Positions 1 to 6,551 of a DNA stretch of 14,499 nucleotides are shown one piece after another (position 1 is the first letter of the stretch; the number at the start of each line of letters is the position of its first letter). The notes beneath the pieces are model-generated. The model ran no database searches, was not told the DNA's origin, and saw only the letters and a program-made list of their open reading frames with translations. Both the position numbers and the translations under genes were made by a program. This DNA comes from Hungatella sp. UBA3402 (GTDB lineage Bacteria; Bacillota; Clostridia; Lachnospirales; Lachnospiraceae). The stretch spans positions 1-14,499 of the forward strand of contig DEPC01000158.1 of NCBI GenBank assembly GCA_002358555.1, read 5' to 3'.

Positions 1-458
1 CTATTCCTAATATTGTTTGTACACCATTCTGGAGCTGCTTCTTCTCACTTACAGGAAGCGGTGTTACAGGTGGATTGCTGATTGCTATTTTCCTGTTCTC
101 TAAGAGAGATGATTTTAAGGCTATTGCTAAGCTAGCTCTTCCTTGCGGAATTTTCAATATTAATGAGCCATTGATTTTTGGTATTCCCATTGTTATGAAC
201 CCGATCCTAGGAATTCCGTTCCTTATTGCTCCTATGGCATCTGTAGGAATTGCCTATTTCTTGACAGCTATCGGATTCTGCTCAAAGATGGTGGTAAACG
301 TACCATGGACTACACCTCCGCTGCTGTGTGGTTTCCTGGCTGGCGGCGGCAGTATCACTGGAGCACTAACGCAGTTGATAGTTATACTTGTAGCTGCGGT
401 TATCTATTCTCCATTCGTCATTATGTTGAACAAGCAAGAAGTACCAGCAGAAGAATAA
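1..458 (+). CDS. PTS lactose/cellobiose-family IIC permease, 5'-truncated by window
   Basis: C-terminal 151 residues of a membrane-embedded PTS transporter subunit; the first complete codon is at position 3 and the start lies before the window. IIC binds a beta-linked disaccharide or N-acetyl oligosaccharide outside the cell and passes it in while IIB phosphorylates it. The family signature is visible at about residues 49-67 of the fragment (GIFNINEPLIFGIPIV), which matches the NxNEPxxFGxPI region of CelB/ChbC-type permeases. Hydrophobic segments follow at about 69-93 and 118-142, with a Gly-rich loop (GFLAGGGSITGA) between them, and the tail is short and charged (KQEVPAEE). IIA and IIB lie downstream on the same strand, so the components are separate polypeptides. 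The substrate cannot be read from the fragment. Family is near certain; exact sugar unknown. Confidence 0.93.
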   Translation, partial: IPNIVCTPFWSCFFSLTGSGVTGGLLIAIFLFSKRDDFKAIAKLALPCGIFNINEPLIFGIPIVMNPILGIPFLIAPMASVGIAYFLTAIGFCSKMVVNVPWTTPPLLCGFLAGGGSITGALTQLIVILVAAVIYSPFVIMLNKQEVPAEE

Positions 459-510
459 TCATTACATAAAATGATGGAATTGATTACTTATTAATTTCGG
501 AGGAGATAGA

Positions 511-786
511 ATGAGTTCAAAGATCAGCAAAAAGAAGAAGTCTCTGAGCGAACAAAATAAGAAGTTGAAAGAGGAACTACAGACAATGCAATCACAGAGA
601 AGTGTGATGGAGGCATTTACCAAGTGGCGTATCATCACCTATGCATGGATTATCTTTCTTCCGCCATATGGTCTGTATCGGATTTGGTCTGAGGAATCCA
701 CATTTGTACGCTCAGAAAGGGTGATGTGGACTTTTATGATTATCGTTTATATGCTGCAGTTTTTTAGGCTCATTCTGTTTTCATAA
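511..786 (+). CDS. Small coiled-coil, two-TM membrane protein in the PTS operon
   Basis: A 91-residue protein I do not recognise. The start is clear: GGAGGAG lies just upstream of ATG 511, and the gene follows the IIC stop by 52 nt. The N-terminus is very basic and then heptad-like (residues 1-35, KKKK followed by Leu/Glu/Lys/Gln repeats), predicting a short cytoplasmic coiled coil. Two hydrophobic stretches follow, at about 41-57 (containing a Pro-Pro) and 72-90. A short polar loop (residues 58-70, SEESTFVRSER) separates them. The protein ends abruptly after the second segment. Its position between IIC and IIA suggests an accessory to the permease, such as an assembly or stability factor, but that is inference from context only. 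Strong RBS and even codon use argue that it is expressed. Confidence 0.75.
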   Translation: MSSKISKKKKSLSEQNKKLKEELQTMQSQRSVMEAFTKWRIITYAWIIFLPPYGLYRIWSEESTFVRSERVMWTFMIIVYMLQFFRLILFS

Positions 787-837
787 TATAGTATCAGAGC
801 CAGATAATCATGGAAGTTATCTAATGTGTCGAAAAAC

Positions 838-857
838 CCCTAGCTTTAGCTGTAGGG
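838..857 (+). repeat. Stem-loop between the small membrane ORF and PTS IIA
   Basis: CCCTA (838-842) pairs with TAGGG (853-857). The interior contains the self-complementary AGCT-TT-AGCT. No T-run follows, so it is not an ordinary terminator. It could be an mRNA processing or stability element in the 154-nt gap before IIA, or the relic of a transposon end; hairpins of this look occur at IS200/IS605 ends. A second, weaker stem, TGGGG (895-899) with CCCCA (906-910), sits about 20 nt upstream of the IIA ribosome binding site. Confidence 0.4.
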
Positions 858-940
858 AGTGTCAAAGATGAACATGAGTCTGGCAATAAACATTTGGGGA
901 TTATACCCCATATTAAAATAAAATGAGGAGGGGAATACCA

Positions 941-1240
941 ATGGACGAAATAGCAATTATGAACTTAGTTGTTAATAGTGGAAATGCCAGAAGCCTTGCA
1001 CTTGAAGCTTTCCGTGATGCAAGAGCTGGTAAATTTGAAGATGCAGAAGCAAAACTGAAAGAGGCTGACGAGGTTCTGCTGGGCGCTCATGAGGTTCAGA
1101 CTGAGTTGATTCAGAATGAGTTGAATGGTAAAGGGATTGACATTAGCCTTCTGGTTGTACATTCCCAAGATCATTTAATGTGTGCAATGGTTGTAATCGA
1201 CCTTGTGAAAGAAATGGTCGAGATGTTAAAAACAAAATAA
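941..1240 (+). CDS. PTS lactose/cellobiose-family IIA component
   Basis: A 99-residue soluble phosphocarrier that accepts phosphate from HPr and passes it to IIB. I chose ATG 941 over the in-frame ATG 923 because the Shine-Dalgarno sequence GAGGAGGGG (926-934) lies between them and would be coding if 923 were used. Numbered from 941, the active-site motif VVHSQDHLM puts the phosphorylated His at 74 and the conserved metal-binding Asp at 77, as in LacF/ChbA proteins. Length and all-helical character fit the trimeric IIA-Lac fold. IIB follows after 28 nt, so the two are co-transcribed. Assignment to the family is firm; the substrate is not determined. Confidence 0.95.
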   Translation: MDEIAIMNLVVNSGNARSLALEAFRDARAGKFEDAEAKLKEADEVLLGAHEVQTELIQNELNGKGIDISLLVVHSQDHLMCAMVVIDLVKEMVEMLKTK

Positions 1241-1268
1241 CCCAGTAAGGGAAAGGAGAACTTTTATC

Positions 1269-1568
1269 ATGAGAAAGATAGTATTATTATGTGCAGCAGG
1301 AATGTCCACCAGCCTTTTGGTAAATAAGATGAAGGCAGCAGCAGCAGATGAAGGTTATGATTGCGATATCGCAGCATTTCCAGTTGCAACTGCAAGAGAC
1401 CATGCAGATGCTGACATTATCCTGTTAGGACCCCAGGTTCGTTTTGCTAAGAGCAAAGTTCAAGGCGAAGTTCCAGGCAAGATTGTTCAGGATATCGATA
1501 TGCAGGCTTATGGCACTATGAATGGAAAGAAAGTAATCGCTCAGGTTAAGAAAGCTTTGGGTGACTAA
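1269..1568 (+). CDS. PTS lactose/cellobiose-family IIB component
   Basis: A 99-residue soluble phosphocarrier. The N-terminal beta strand leads into the P-loop-like active site LLCAAGMSTS, with the phospho-accepting Cys at residue 8, diagnostic of IIB-Lac/cellobiose proteins. The segment DIILLGPQVRFAK (about residues 50-62) is the second conserved family stretch. A good RBS (AAAGGAGAA) precedes ATG 1269. Phosphate arrives from the IIA encoded immediately upstream and is transferred to the incoming sugar bound by IIC. It is the last gene before a strong terminator, so the operon order is IIC - small membrane protein - IIA - IIB. No phospho-beta-glucosidase follows in the window. Confidence 0.96.
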   Translation: MRKIVLLCAAGMSTSLLVNKMKAAAADEGYDCDIAAFPVATARDHADADIILLGPQVRFAKSKVQGEVPGKIVQDIDMQAYGTMNGKKVIAQVKKALGD

Positions 1569-1604
1569 TTATAATCCATAATAGGAAGCAATAAGAAGGT
1601 ACAG

Positions 1605-1639
1605 CCAGGATGGATAAATTGCTGTCCATCCTGGTTTTT
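1605..1639 (+). terminator. Rho-independent terminator of the PTS operon
   Basis: A perfect 10-bp stem, CCAGGATGGA (1605-1614) with TCCATCCTGG (1625-1634), has a 10-nt loop and is followed directly by TTTTT. It lies 37 nt after the IIB stop codon. Confidence 0.95.
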
Positions 1640-2026
1640 GATTAAGGGATTTTTGTGCAAAAGGAATATTTTATGGCTGTTGCAACAGCGGCGAATTGGG
1701 GAACAAAGCTGGGAGTGCAAATGGCTGAGATAAGTGAGAGAAAAACTATTTATTTACAAAAGATATACATTTTCGTGATGTTGAACTGACGAATAGACAG
1801 TTTCAAAGTCAGCATGAAAGTAAATTGTTATTTAGAGGCTGGCTTAGGCTAAAGGGGAGGCTTTTGGTGTATAAGGAGCACTGAGAGATTGTTGACAAAG
1901 GTTTATCATCAGAGAACGTGTAGAAATGTCAGTAATGTAAAGCAGAAGGTAATTTTCGGTAAAAATTTCTTATAGATGGGATATGGAGATTTTCCGAAGA
2001 AAATATAAAAGAGAAGGAAAGTAGAA
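1640..2026. other. Intergenic region, no supported gene
   Basis: About 390 nt between the PTS terminator and the histidine phosphatase. All frames are broken by stops; the longest reading frame with an RBS-like sequence is a 38-codon ORF at 1673-1789 with no recognisable features. A TTGACA hexamer at 1892-1897 has no good -10 box at 16-18 nt, so the promoter of the next gene is not convincingly located. AAGGAA at 2014-2019 is the likely RBS for the GTG start at 2027. Confidence 0.6.
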
Positions 2027-2596
2027 GTGGAGAAAATATTATACTTAATGCGTCATGGACAGACTCTTTTCAACGTAAGACGTAAAGTCCAGGGAGTATG
2101 CGATTCTCCTCTGACGGAATTGGGGATTGAGCAAGCAGAGCGAGCTGCCCAATATTTTATCGATAATCAGATTACATTTGGTCATGCTTATTCTTCTACA
2201 TCAGAGCGAGCTTGTGATACTCTAGAATTAGTAACAGATATGCATTATAAGCGTATAAAAGGATTAAAGGAATGGAATTTCGGTGTCTTTGAGGGAGAGA
2301 GCGAAGACCTGAATCCAAAACTTCCCTATGGGGATTTCTTTAAAGCTTTTGGCGGTGAAGGCGAGATAGAGGTTCGGGAACGCATGAACCAAACATTGAC
2401 GGAGATTATGGAGAAAGAAGACCATCATACAGTATTGGCAGTATCCCATGGAGCTGCTTGCAGGCAATTTATGAGGTATTGGGAGCATACAAGTTCGGTG
2501 ACGCCTAAAGGGCGACTTGGAAATTGCTGTATTTTAAAGTTTAAATATGATAATAGAAAATTTGAGCTGTTAGAGATCGTGAACCCGAATCCATAA
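2027..2596 (+). CDS. Histidine phosphatase (phosphoglycerate mutase-like) family protein
   Basis: A 189-residue cytoplasmic protein of the branch-2 histidine phosphatase/PGAM superfamily. It starts with GTG at 2027, supported by AAGGAA 8 nt upstream. The catalytic RHG motif is at residues 9-11 (LMRHGQT), with His10 as the phospho-acceptor. The second Arg of the phosphate pocket is Arg61 (SSTSERACDT), the proton donor is probably Glu82 (LKEWNFGVFEG), and the second catalytic His is His141 (VSHGAA). The length fits the small clostridial phosphatases rather than true glycolytic mutases (about 230-250 residues). The substrate cannot be deduced; small phospho-metabolites are typical. It appears monocistronic, with a terminator just downstream. 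Confidence 0.92.
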   Translation: MEKILYLMRHGQTLFNVRRKVQGVCDSPLTELGIEQAERAAQYFIDNQITFGHAYSSTSERACDTLELVTDMHYKRIKGLKEWNFGVFEGESEDLNPKLPYGDFFKAFGGEGEIEVRERMNQTLTEIMEKEDHHTVLAVSHGAACRQFMRYWEHTSSVTPKGRLGNCCILKFKYDNRKFELLEIVNPNP

Positions 2597-2623
2597 GGGA
2601 GAACAGCAGGATTTTCTGGAAAG

Positions 2624-2660
2624 GGCGCTGTATGAAAAGTACAGTGTCTTTTGTTTTGTT
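2624..2660 (+). terminator. Rho-independent terminator after the histidine phosphatase
   Basis: GGCGCTGTA (2624-2632) pairs with TACAGTGTC (2640-2648), nine pairs including two G-U, with a 7-nt loop, followed by TTTTGTTTTG. It is nested inside a second inverted repeat: GGAGA and GCAGGA on the left (about 2598-2611) against TCCTGC and TCTCC on the right (2670-2680). Confidence 0.85.
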
Positions 2661-2701
2661 AGGGTATGCTCCTGCTCTCCATTGAGAAGTTTGGAAAGCA
2701 A

Positions 2702-2722
2702 ACCACCGACTTACACGGTGGT
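2702..2722. repeat. Perfect 7-bp hairpin in the intergenic region
   Basis: ACCACCG (2702-2708) and CGGTGGT (2716-2722) are perfect inverted arms around a 7-nt loop, with no T-tract. It lies between a terminator and the next promoter, so it is probably not a terminator. The shape resembles subterminal hairpins of IS200/IS605-type elements, but no transposase or second end is present. Confidence 0.4.
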
Positions 2723-2769
2723 ACTGATTATAGCAAATAATAATAGCATACAAAATTTTCTTGCTACAG

Positions 2770-2798
2770 TTGACGTTCAGAACGAACCATGCTAGAAT
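2770..2798 (+). promoter_or_regulatory. Sigma-A promoter for the HAD phosphatase-nucleosidase operon
   Basis: TTGACG (2770-2775), a 17-nt spacer and TAGAAT (2793-2798) preceded by TGC, an extended -10. Transcription would begin near 2805, giving a leader of about 25 nt with AGAAGGAGAGG before the ATG at 2831. The spacer holds the small palindrome GTTC-A-GAAC (2775-2783) followed by another GAAC, a possible operator. Confidence 0.85.
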
Positions 2799-2830
2799 AC
2801 GCTTTAAGATTTTAGAAGGAGAGGCTAGTA

Positions 2831-3703
2831 ATGGGAAAATATTTATTTTTTGATATAGATGGAACCCTTTTAGGAAAATCTAGAAGGATAACAGAGAAGA
2901 CAAAGCAGGCGATTCAAAGAGCAAGAAAAAATGGGCATAAGATTTTTATATGTACAGGGAGAGTACCTGCATTCATTGTGGGAGATGTAAACGATATAGA
3001 GGTTGATGGGATTGTCAGTGGTGCAGGAAGTTTTGTGGAGATTGGGGGACAATATATCTTTGAACATTATATGGAATCCCAGTTGACAGAAAAGGTGATA
3101 GAGCTATTTAAGAGACATCAGCTTTTATTTACATTGGAAACTAGAGATGTTGTCTACCAGTCTCCAGGAGCAGAAGAATTTTTTGATAAAAAGAATTTAG
3201 AAGATATTCAAGATAATCCAGAAATGATGCGTTATCAGGAAGAGGTAAGAAAAGGGCGAAAAAGGAAGCCTCTAGAGGAATTTAATATTGCCAAGGATAA
3301 AGTGGCAAAAATGTGTTTTATTGCTCCACAAAAGGAGCAATTTAGTCCCTGTATTCCATGGCTAGAGTCATATTTCCATATAGTATTTTTTTCTAAGGAA
3401 AAAGATTCTTTCTTAAATGGAGAAATTATTCTTAAAGATTGTACAAAAGGCGATGGTATAAGGAAAGTGATAGACTACTTTCATGGAGATATGGAGGATA
3501 CAATTGCATTTGGGGATAGCATGAATGATTATCAGATGCTTGAGACAGCTAGTATCAGTGTAGTTTTCGAGGGAGCACCAAAGAAGGTAAAGGATTTGGC
3601 TGCCTATTATTTTAAAGAACCTGATGAAGATGGAATTTATCAGGCTATGGTGGAAATTGGATTGATAGAAGCATTTGCAAGCGGCAAAACAGATTACGAA
3701 TAA
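2831..3703 (+). CDS. Cof-type HAD-IIB family hydrolase
   Basis: A 290-residue cytoplasmic phosphatase of the haloacid dehalogenase superfamily, class IIB (Cof-like). Motif I is FDIDGTLL, with nucleophile Asp8 and acid/base Asp10. Motif II is the Thr of CTGR (Thr42), motif III is the Lys of the KGDG segment (Lys206), and motif IV is GDSMNDYQML with Mg-binding Asp229 and Asp233. The region between about residues 85 and 195 is the C2-type cap that sets substrate choice. Family members dephosphorylate sugar phosphates, nucleotides or cofactors such as FMN and pyridoxal phosphate; which applies here cannot be seen. The nucleosidase gene begins 17 nt after the stop, so the two are one transcript. 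Confidence 0.93.
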   Translation: MGKYLFFDIDGTLLGKSRRITEKTKQAIQRARKNGHKIFICTGRVPAFIVGDVNDIEVDGIVSGAGSFVEIGGQYIFEHYMESQLTEKVIELFKRHQLLFTLETRDVVYQSPGAEEFFDKKNLEDIQDNPEMMRYQEEVRKGRKRKPLEEFNIAKDKVAKMCFIAPQKEQFSPCIPWLESYFHIVFFSKEKDSFLNGEIILKDCTKGDGIRKVIDYFHGDMEDTIAFGDSMNDYQMLETASISVVFEGAPKKVKDLAAYYFKEPDEDGIYQAMVEIGLIEAFASGKTDYE

Positions 3704-3720
3704 GTGCAGGAGGAACAGAG

Positions 3721-4431
3721 ATGATTGGAATTATTGGAGCAATGAGTGAGGAAGTAGCAAATTTAAAGGCAGCAATGAGTGAGGTAAACGTGTACAATGC
3801 TGCAGGTATGGATTTCTATCAAGGAACCTTAAACAGCCGAGAGGTGGTTGTAGTACGCTCAGGAATTGGTAAGGTCAATGCTGCAGTTTGTAGTCAGATA
3901 TTGGCGGACCGTTTTCATGTGAAAGTGATTATCAATACAGGAATTGCAGGCTCATTGAGAAATGAAATCAATATTGGAGATATTGTACTTTCCGAAGATA
4001 CCCTTCAGCATGATATGGATGCAACAGGATTTGGCTATGCATTAGGGCAGATTCCTCAGATGGAAAATTCTATCTTTAAGGGAGATAGCCGGATAATTGA
4101 GGCAGCAAAGGAATGTTGCAAAAAAGTGGTGCCAGATATTGGAGTCCATGTGGGACGGATTGTCAGCGGAGACCAGTTTGTGTCAGATAAAGAGAAAAAA
4201 TTTTGGCTTATCAAGACCTTTGAGGGATATTGTACAGAAATGGAAGGTGCTGCTATTGCTCAGACAGCATATCTTAACAAGATTCCCTTTTTAATCATTC
4301 GAGCTATTTCTGACAAGGCAGATGACAGTGCGAAGATGAATTATGAGGAGTTTGAGGCAAAGGCGATTGAACATAGTGTGAAGCTGGTAAAAGAATTGGT
4401 TCAGAAGTTGGATTTTGTCTATTCTGCATAG
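3721..4431 (+). CDS. mtnN: 5'-methylthioadenosine/S-adenosylhomocysteine nucleosidase
   Basis: A 236-residue enzyme that hydrolyses 5'-methylthioadenosine and S-adenosylhomocysteine to adenine plus the thioribose. It clears the by-products of methylation and polyamine synthesis and feeds methionine salvage and, where luxS is present, AI-2 production. The N-terminus MIGIIGAMSEEV is the family signature, and Glu11 aligns with Glu12 of the E. coli enzyme. The nucleobase/ribose site TEMEGAAIAQ gives Met174 and Glu175, and the catalytic Asp is Asp198 in RAISDKADDS. All key residues and the full length are present. AGGAGGA precedes the ATG. It is the last gene of its operon; a long hairpin begins 10 nt after the stop. 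Confidence 0.97.
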   Translation: MIGIIGAMSEEVANLKAAMSEVNVYNAAGMDFYQGTLNSREVVVVRSGIGKVNAAVCSQILADRFHVKVIINTGIAGSLRNEINIGDIVLSEDTLQHDMDATGFGYALGQIPQMENSIFKGDSRIIEAAKECCKKVVPDIGVHVGRIVSGDQFVSDKEKKFWLIKTFEGYCTEMEGAAIAQTAYLNKIPFLIIRAISDKADDSAKMNYEEFEAKAIEHSVKLVKELVQKLDFVYSA

Positions 4432-4440
4432 GAATAAGCT

Positions 4441-4505
4441 ATCTTGTTGTTGCATCCAGACAGTTTTTAAAGCTTTATGATTACTGTCTAGATGCAACAC
4501 AAGAT
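4441..4505. repeat. Long near-perfect inverted repeat between convergent genes
   Basis: The arm at 4441-4464 (24 nt, beginning ATCTTGTTGTTGC) and the arm at 4483-4505 (23 nt, ending GCAACACAAGAT) are complementary, with one mismatch and one single-base bulge around an 18-nt AT-rich loop. It lies between a + strand and a - strand gene and could work as a bidirectional transcription stop, but neither side has a T-tract. A short non-autonomous (MITE-like) element or a structured RNA is an alternative. Confidence 0.7.
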
Positions 4506-4506
4506 T

Positions 4507-4547
4507 CAAGAATGCTTTCGGCGTTCTTGTGGCGGCTGTTTACCGCC
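4507..4547. repeat. Two tandem stem-loops adjoining the long inverted repeat
   Basis: CAAGAATGC (4507-4515) pairs with GCGTTCTTG (4521-4529) around TTTCG; as + strand RNA all nine positions pair, with one U-G. GGCGG (4531-4535) then pairs with CCGCC (4543-4547) around CTGTTTA. Together with the preceding 65-nt hairpin this makes three consecutive stem-loops in about 107 nt. The locally higher GC content sets it apart from the flanks. It could be a REP-like or mobile-element remnant, or part of a structured transcript. Confidence 0.6.
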
Positions 4548-4628
4548 TATCAAGGTCAAAGTTATTTCTATCTGATATATCTGAAAATTTTTTAATAATC
4601 TCATTCATATCCATACAAAAAGCAAATG

Positions 4629-5615
4629 TTATAAATCTAACTTATCCAACAATTCCTGGATTTTCTTTGGACTTTCTCCAAAAGATTTTATAGGGGCTCC
4701 CAGATATGCAGAGGCATCCTCAATGGTAATGGAGGTTTGGCGTTCTACGGCTCTTTCCTCTGTCTCTACCATATAAGTCCATGTGACTTCTCCCAAATTA
4801 TCTGTAAGAGCAAGAAGAACACAGGCAAAATCTTTCATCTTGGCTTCAAATACAGCAGAATTGTGGACGCTATCTTCAAAGTTTAATGCCCATCCATAGG
4901 GTTCATAAGTAGTTTGAAGCTCATTTTTAAAGCTTCCTAGATATTCCCCAATCTTTAAGGTTTGAGCTAGACGACCATCAGCCGATGCATTTCCAATATA
5001 AGGGTTTTTTGCAGCATATAATTCGTTGGCCATTTTACTGATAAGGGTTCCATCCTTTTGGACAACAGCTCCATTGATTTCTATTTGTTGTTGAATATCT
5101 GATAAATTCAGCGTCAAGTTAAACGTGCCATTTTGATTCCAGATAGAGGAAAGACAAGTATAAATAATCAGTTTTTGGGAGCCATCCGCTTGTCTGGCCA
5201 AGCTATATCTGCTATAGACAGAGGAAGAATCATAAAATGTACCTCCTATATGAACCTGATTTTCATCGATATTGATGTAAGTAGTTATATAAGATTCTGA
5301 TGGAGAGCCTATAAAAAATAACTTTGCCCCTATTCCAGCTAAAAGTATGAGGATAGTAGCTCCTATGCCCCATAGTACATTTCGGAAATTTTTATTTTTT
5401 AGAGCTTTTAAATAGTCAATCTCTTTTTGAGTTTCACAATATTGCTTTGTGAGCTGGCTGTCAATAGAAGCTTTCATCTGTCGATAGCTTTCTTTGCATC
5501 TGCTGCATGTTTCTAGATGCTCTTTGATTTCCAGAGTTGTTGTCTCGCTGGTGAGTCCATCTATATAGAGGGGAAGCAAATCTTGTATCATATCACAGGG
5601 AATCTTATGATTCAT
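4629..5615 (-). CDS. Membrane-anchored zinc-finger anti-sigma factor
   Basis: A 328-residue single-pass membrane protein that probably holds the neighbouring ECF sigma factor inactive. The N-terminal cytoplasmic part has the anti-sigma zinc motif His33-x3-Cys37-x2-Cys40 (HLETCSRC), with an earlier Cys7 in the usual position of the zf-HC2 fold. One transmembrane helix runs from about residue 78 to 102. The remaining 225 residues are extracytoplasmic and resemble the beta-rich sensor domains found on clostridial anti-sigma factors; I cannot name the domain or its signal. The start at 5615 has AGGAGG 10 nt upstream and overlaps the sigma gene by 11 nt, which indicates translational coupling. Release presumably needs proteolysis or a conformational change, as in other such pairs. 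Confidence 0.88.
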   Translation of the reverse strand: MNHKIPCDMIQDLLPLYIDGLTSETTTLEIKEHLETCSRCKESYRQMKASIDSQLTKQYCETQKEIDYLKALKNKNFRNVLWGIGATILILLAGIGAKLFFIGSPSESYITTYINIDENQVHIGGTFYDSSSVYSRYSLARQADGSQKLIIYTCLSSIWNQNGTFNLTLNLSDIQQQIEINGAVVQKDGTLISKMANELYAAKNPYIGNASADGRLAQTLKIGEYLGSFKNELQTTYEPYGWALNFEDSVHNSAVFEAKMKDFACVLLALTDNLGEVTWTYMVETEERAVERQTSITIEDASAYLGAPIKSFGESPKKIQELLDKLDL

Positions 5616-6123
5616 TGTCCATAACCTCCTTCATAATCATTTCTTTTCCACGATAAAAGGTAATTCTAGCCCAGTTTTCGCTTTTTCCCATGATTTCCCC
5701 AATCTGTTTAAAAGTTAAATTGCCTATAAGGCGTAAATATATGGTTTCCCGCATAGGCTCTTTTAAATTATGGAGAGCTTTTAAAATCTGGATATTATCC
5801 CATCTCAGAAGATAGGATATTTCAGGAGAATTTAAAGTTTCATTTTCCATAACAGGTTCTTCAAGGAGAGCTTCTTTATATACTGTCTGCTCGCAGAATT
5901 TTTTTTTCTGGCTTTTGAGATATTCCAACCAGACATTTTTTGCGATGCCACAGAGCCAGGTGGAGATAGTACTCTCTCCTTTAAAGCTATTGATTTTTCT
6001 GACTGCCCGATAGAAAGTCTCTTGAGTCAATTCTTCCGCGATATCTGGCTGCTGGGCACGAGATAGAAGGAAACCATATACTGTTTTGGTGTGCTCTTTA
6101 TAAATCTGTTCCATAGAATCCAT
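5605..6123 (-). CDS. ECF-type RNA polymerase sigma factor
   Basis: A 172-residue group 4 sigma factor. Region 2 spans about residues 5-72 and includes the polymerase-binding and -10-binding helices (AEELTQETFYRAVRKI, then STISTWLCGIAKNVWLEYLK). A variable linker of about 35 residues follows. Region 4 spans about 112-162 with a helix-turn-helix (LTFKQIGEIMGKSENWARIT) that reads the -35 element. There is no region 1.1 or 3, as expected for ECF sigmas. The start at 6123 is supported by GGAGGAG 6 nt upstream. The overlapping downstream gene is its anti-sigma factor, so the pair is a signal-transduction unit for some envelope or surface stress. The regulon is not visible here beyond possible autoregulation. 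Confidence 0.95.
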   Translation of the reverse strand: MDSMEQIYKEHTKTVYGFLLSRAQQPDIAEELTQETFYRAVRKINSFKGESTISTWLCGIAKNVWLEYLKSQKKKFCEQTVYKEALLEEPVMENETLNSPEISYLLRWDNIQILKALHNLKEPMRETIYLRLIGNLTFKQIGEIMGKSENWARITFYRGKEMIMKEVMDNES

Positions 6124-6551
6124 CTAGGTCTCCTCCATTAAATTCAAAGTTGGTAACTGTTTAAAAAGCTTGAGGGTATCTCTTGATAGCTTCTGTTAAT
6201 TAGTGGTATAAATATAAGGATTCGTTACAAAATTTTTTAAATTTAAAAGAATTATATCACTGTTTAATGTAATAGCAGAATCTATTCTTAGTATATGGTA
6301 TGAATTGCCTATCTTTATACATTCGTTTACAACTTGTCCAGAAGACTACTATTCAACAGGAAACTTTCAACTGTTTGCTACAACACCAGCACCACTAGTC
6401 AACTTATTTTGTAAGCAATATGTTCAATCAAAAAGTTAAAAACTGCTGTACTTATTATTGAAGTGACATCTATCTTTTATTTATTCTTTTGCTGGACAAA
6501 ATGTAGTATAATAAAGCCAATGATAAATAGATATCTGCGGAGGAAACAAAT
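6124..6551. other. Divergent intergenic region between sigma factor and hydrolase remnant
   Basis: About 430 nt, very AT-rich. On the - strand, TGTAAC (6229-6224) resembles the AAC-containing -35 elements used by many ECF sigmas, roughly 100 nt before the sigma start; no clear CGTC-type -10 follows at 16-17 nt, so autoregulation is only a possibility. On the + strand, a TATAAT box is present at 6507-6512. One frame (about 6217-6440) stays open without an ATG or RBS and matches nothing I know. No gene is supported. Confidence 0.5.
6507..6512 (+). promoter_or_regulatory. -10 box upstream of the hydrolase remnant
   Basis: A perfect TATAAT lies 40 nt before ATG 6552. The -35 region at 17 nt spacing (TTCTTT, 6484-6489) is a weak match. 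With GGAGGA just before the ATG, the expression signals of the broken gene downstream still look intact. Confidence 0.5.

Noticed and set aside
1673..1789. 38-codon ORF with an AAAGGA-like RBS after the PTS terminator
   Set aside because: It has no recognisable motif, unremarkable composition and no promoter between it and the terminator. Chance occurrence is likely.
1892..1897. TTGACA as promoter of the histidine phosphatase gene
   Set aside because: No acceptable -10 box lies at 16-18 nt; the nearest (TAGAAA) is 23 nt away.
6217..6440. Open frame of about 73 codons upstream of the hydrolase remnant (contains CPEDYYSTGNFQLF)
   Set aside because: It has no ATG and no RBS. I briefly considered a short peptide pheromone precursor, but neither a leader nor a processing gene is present.
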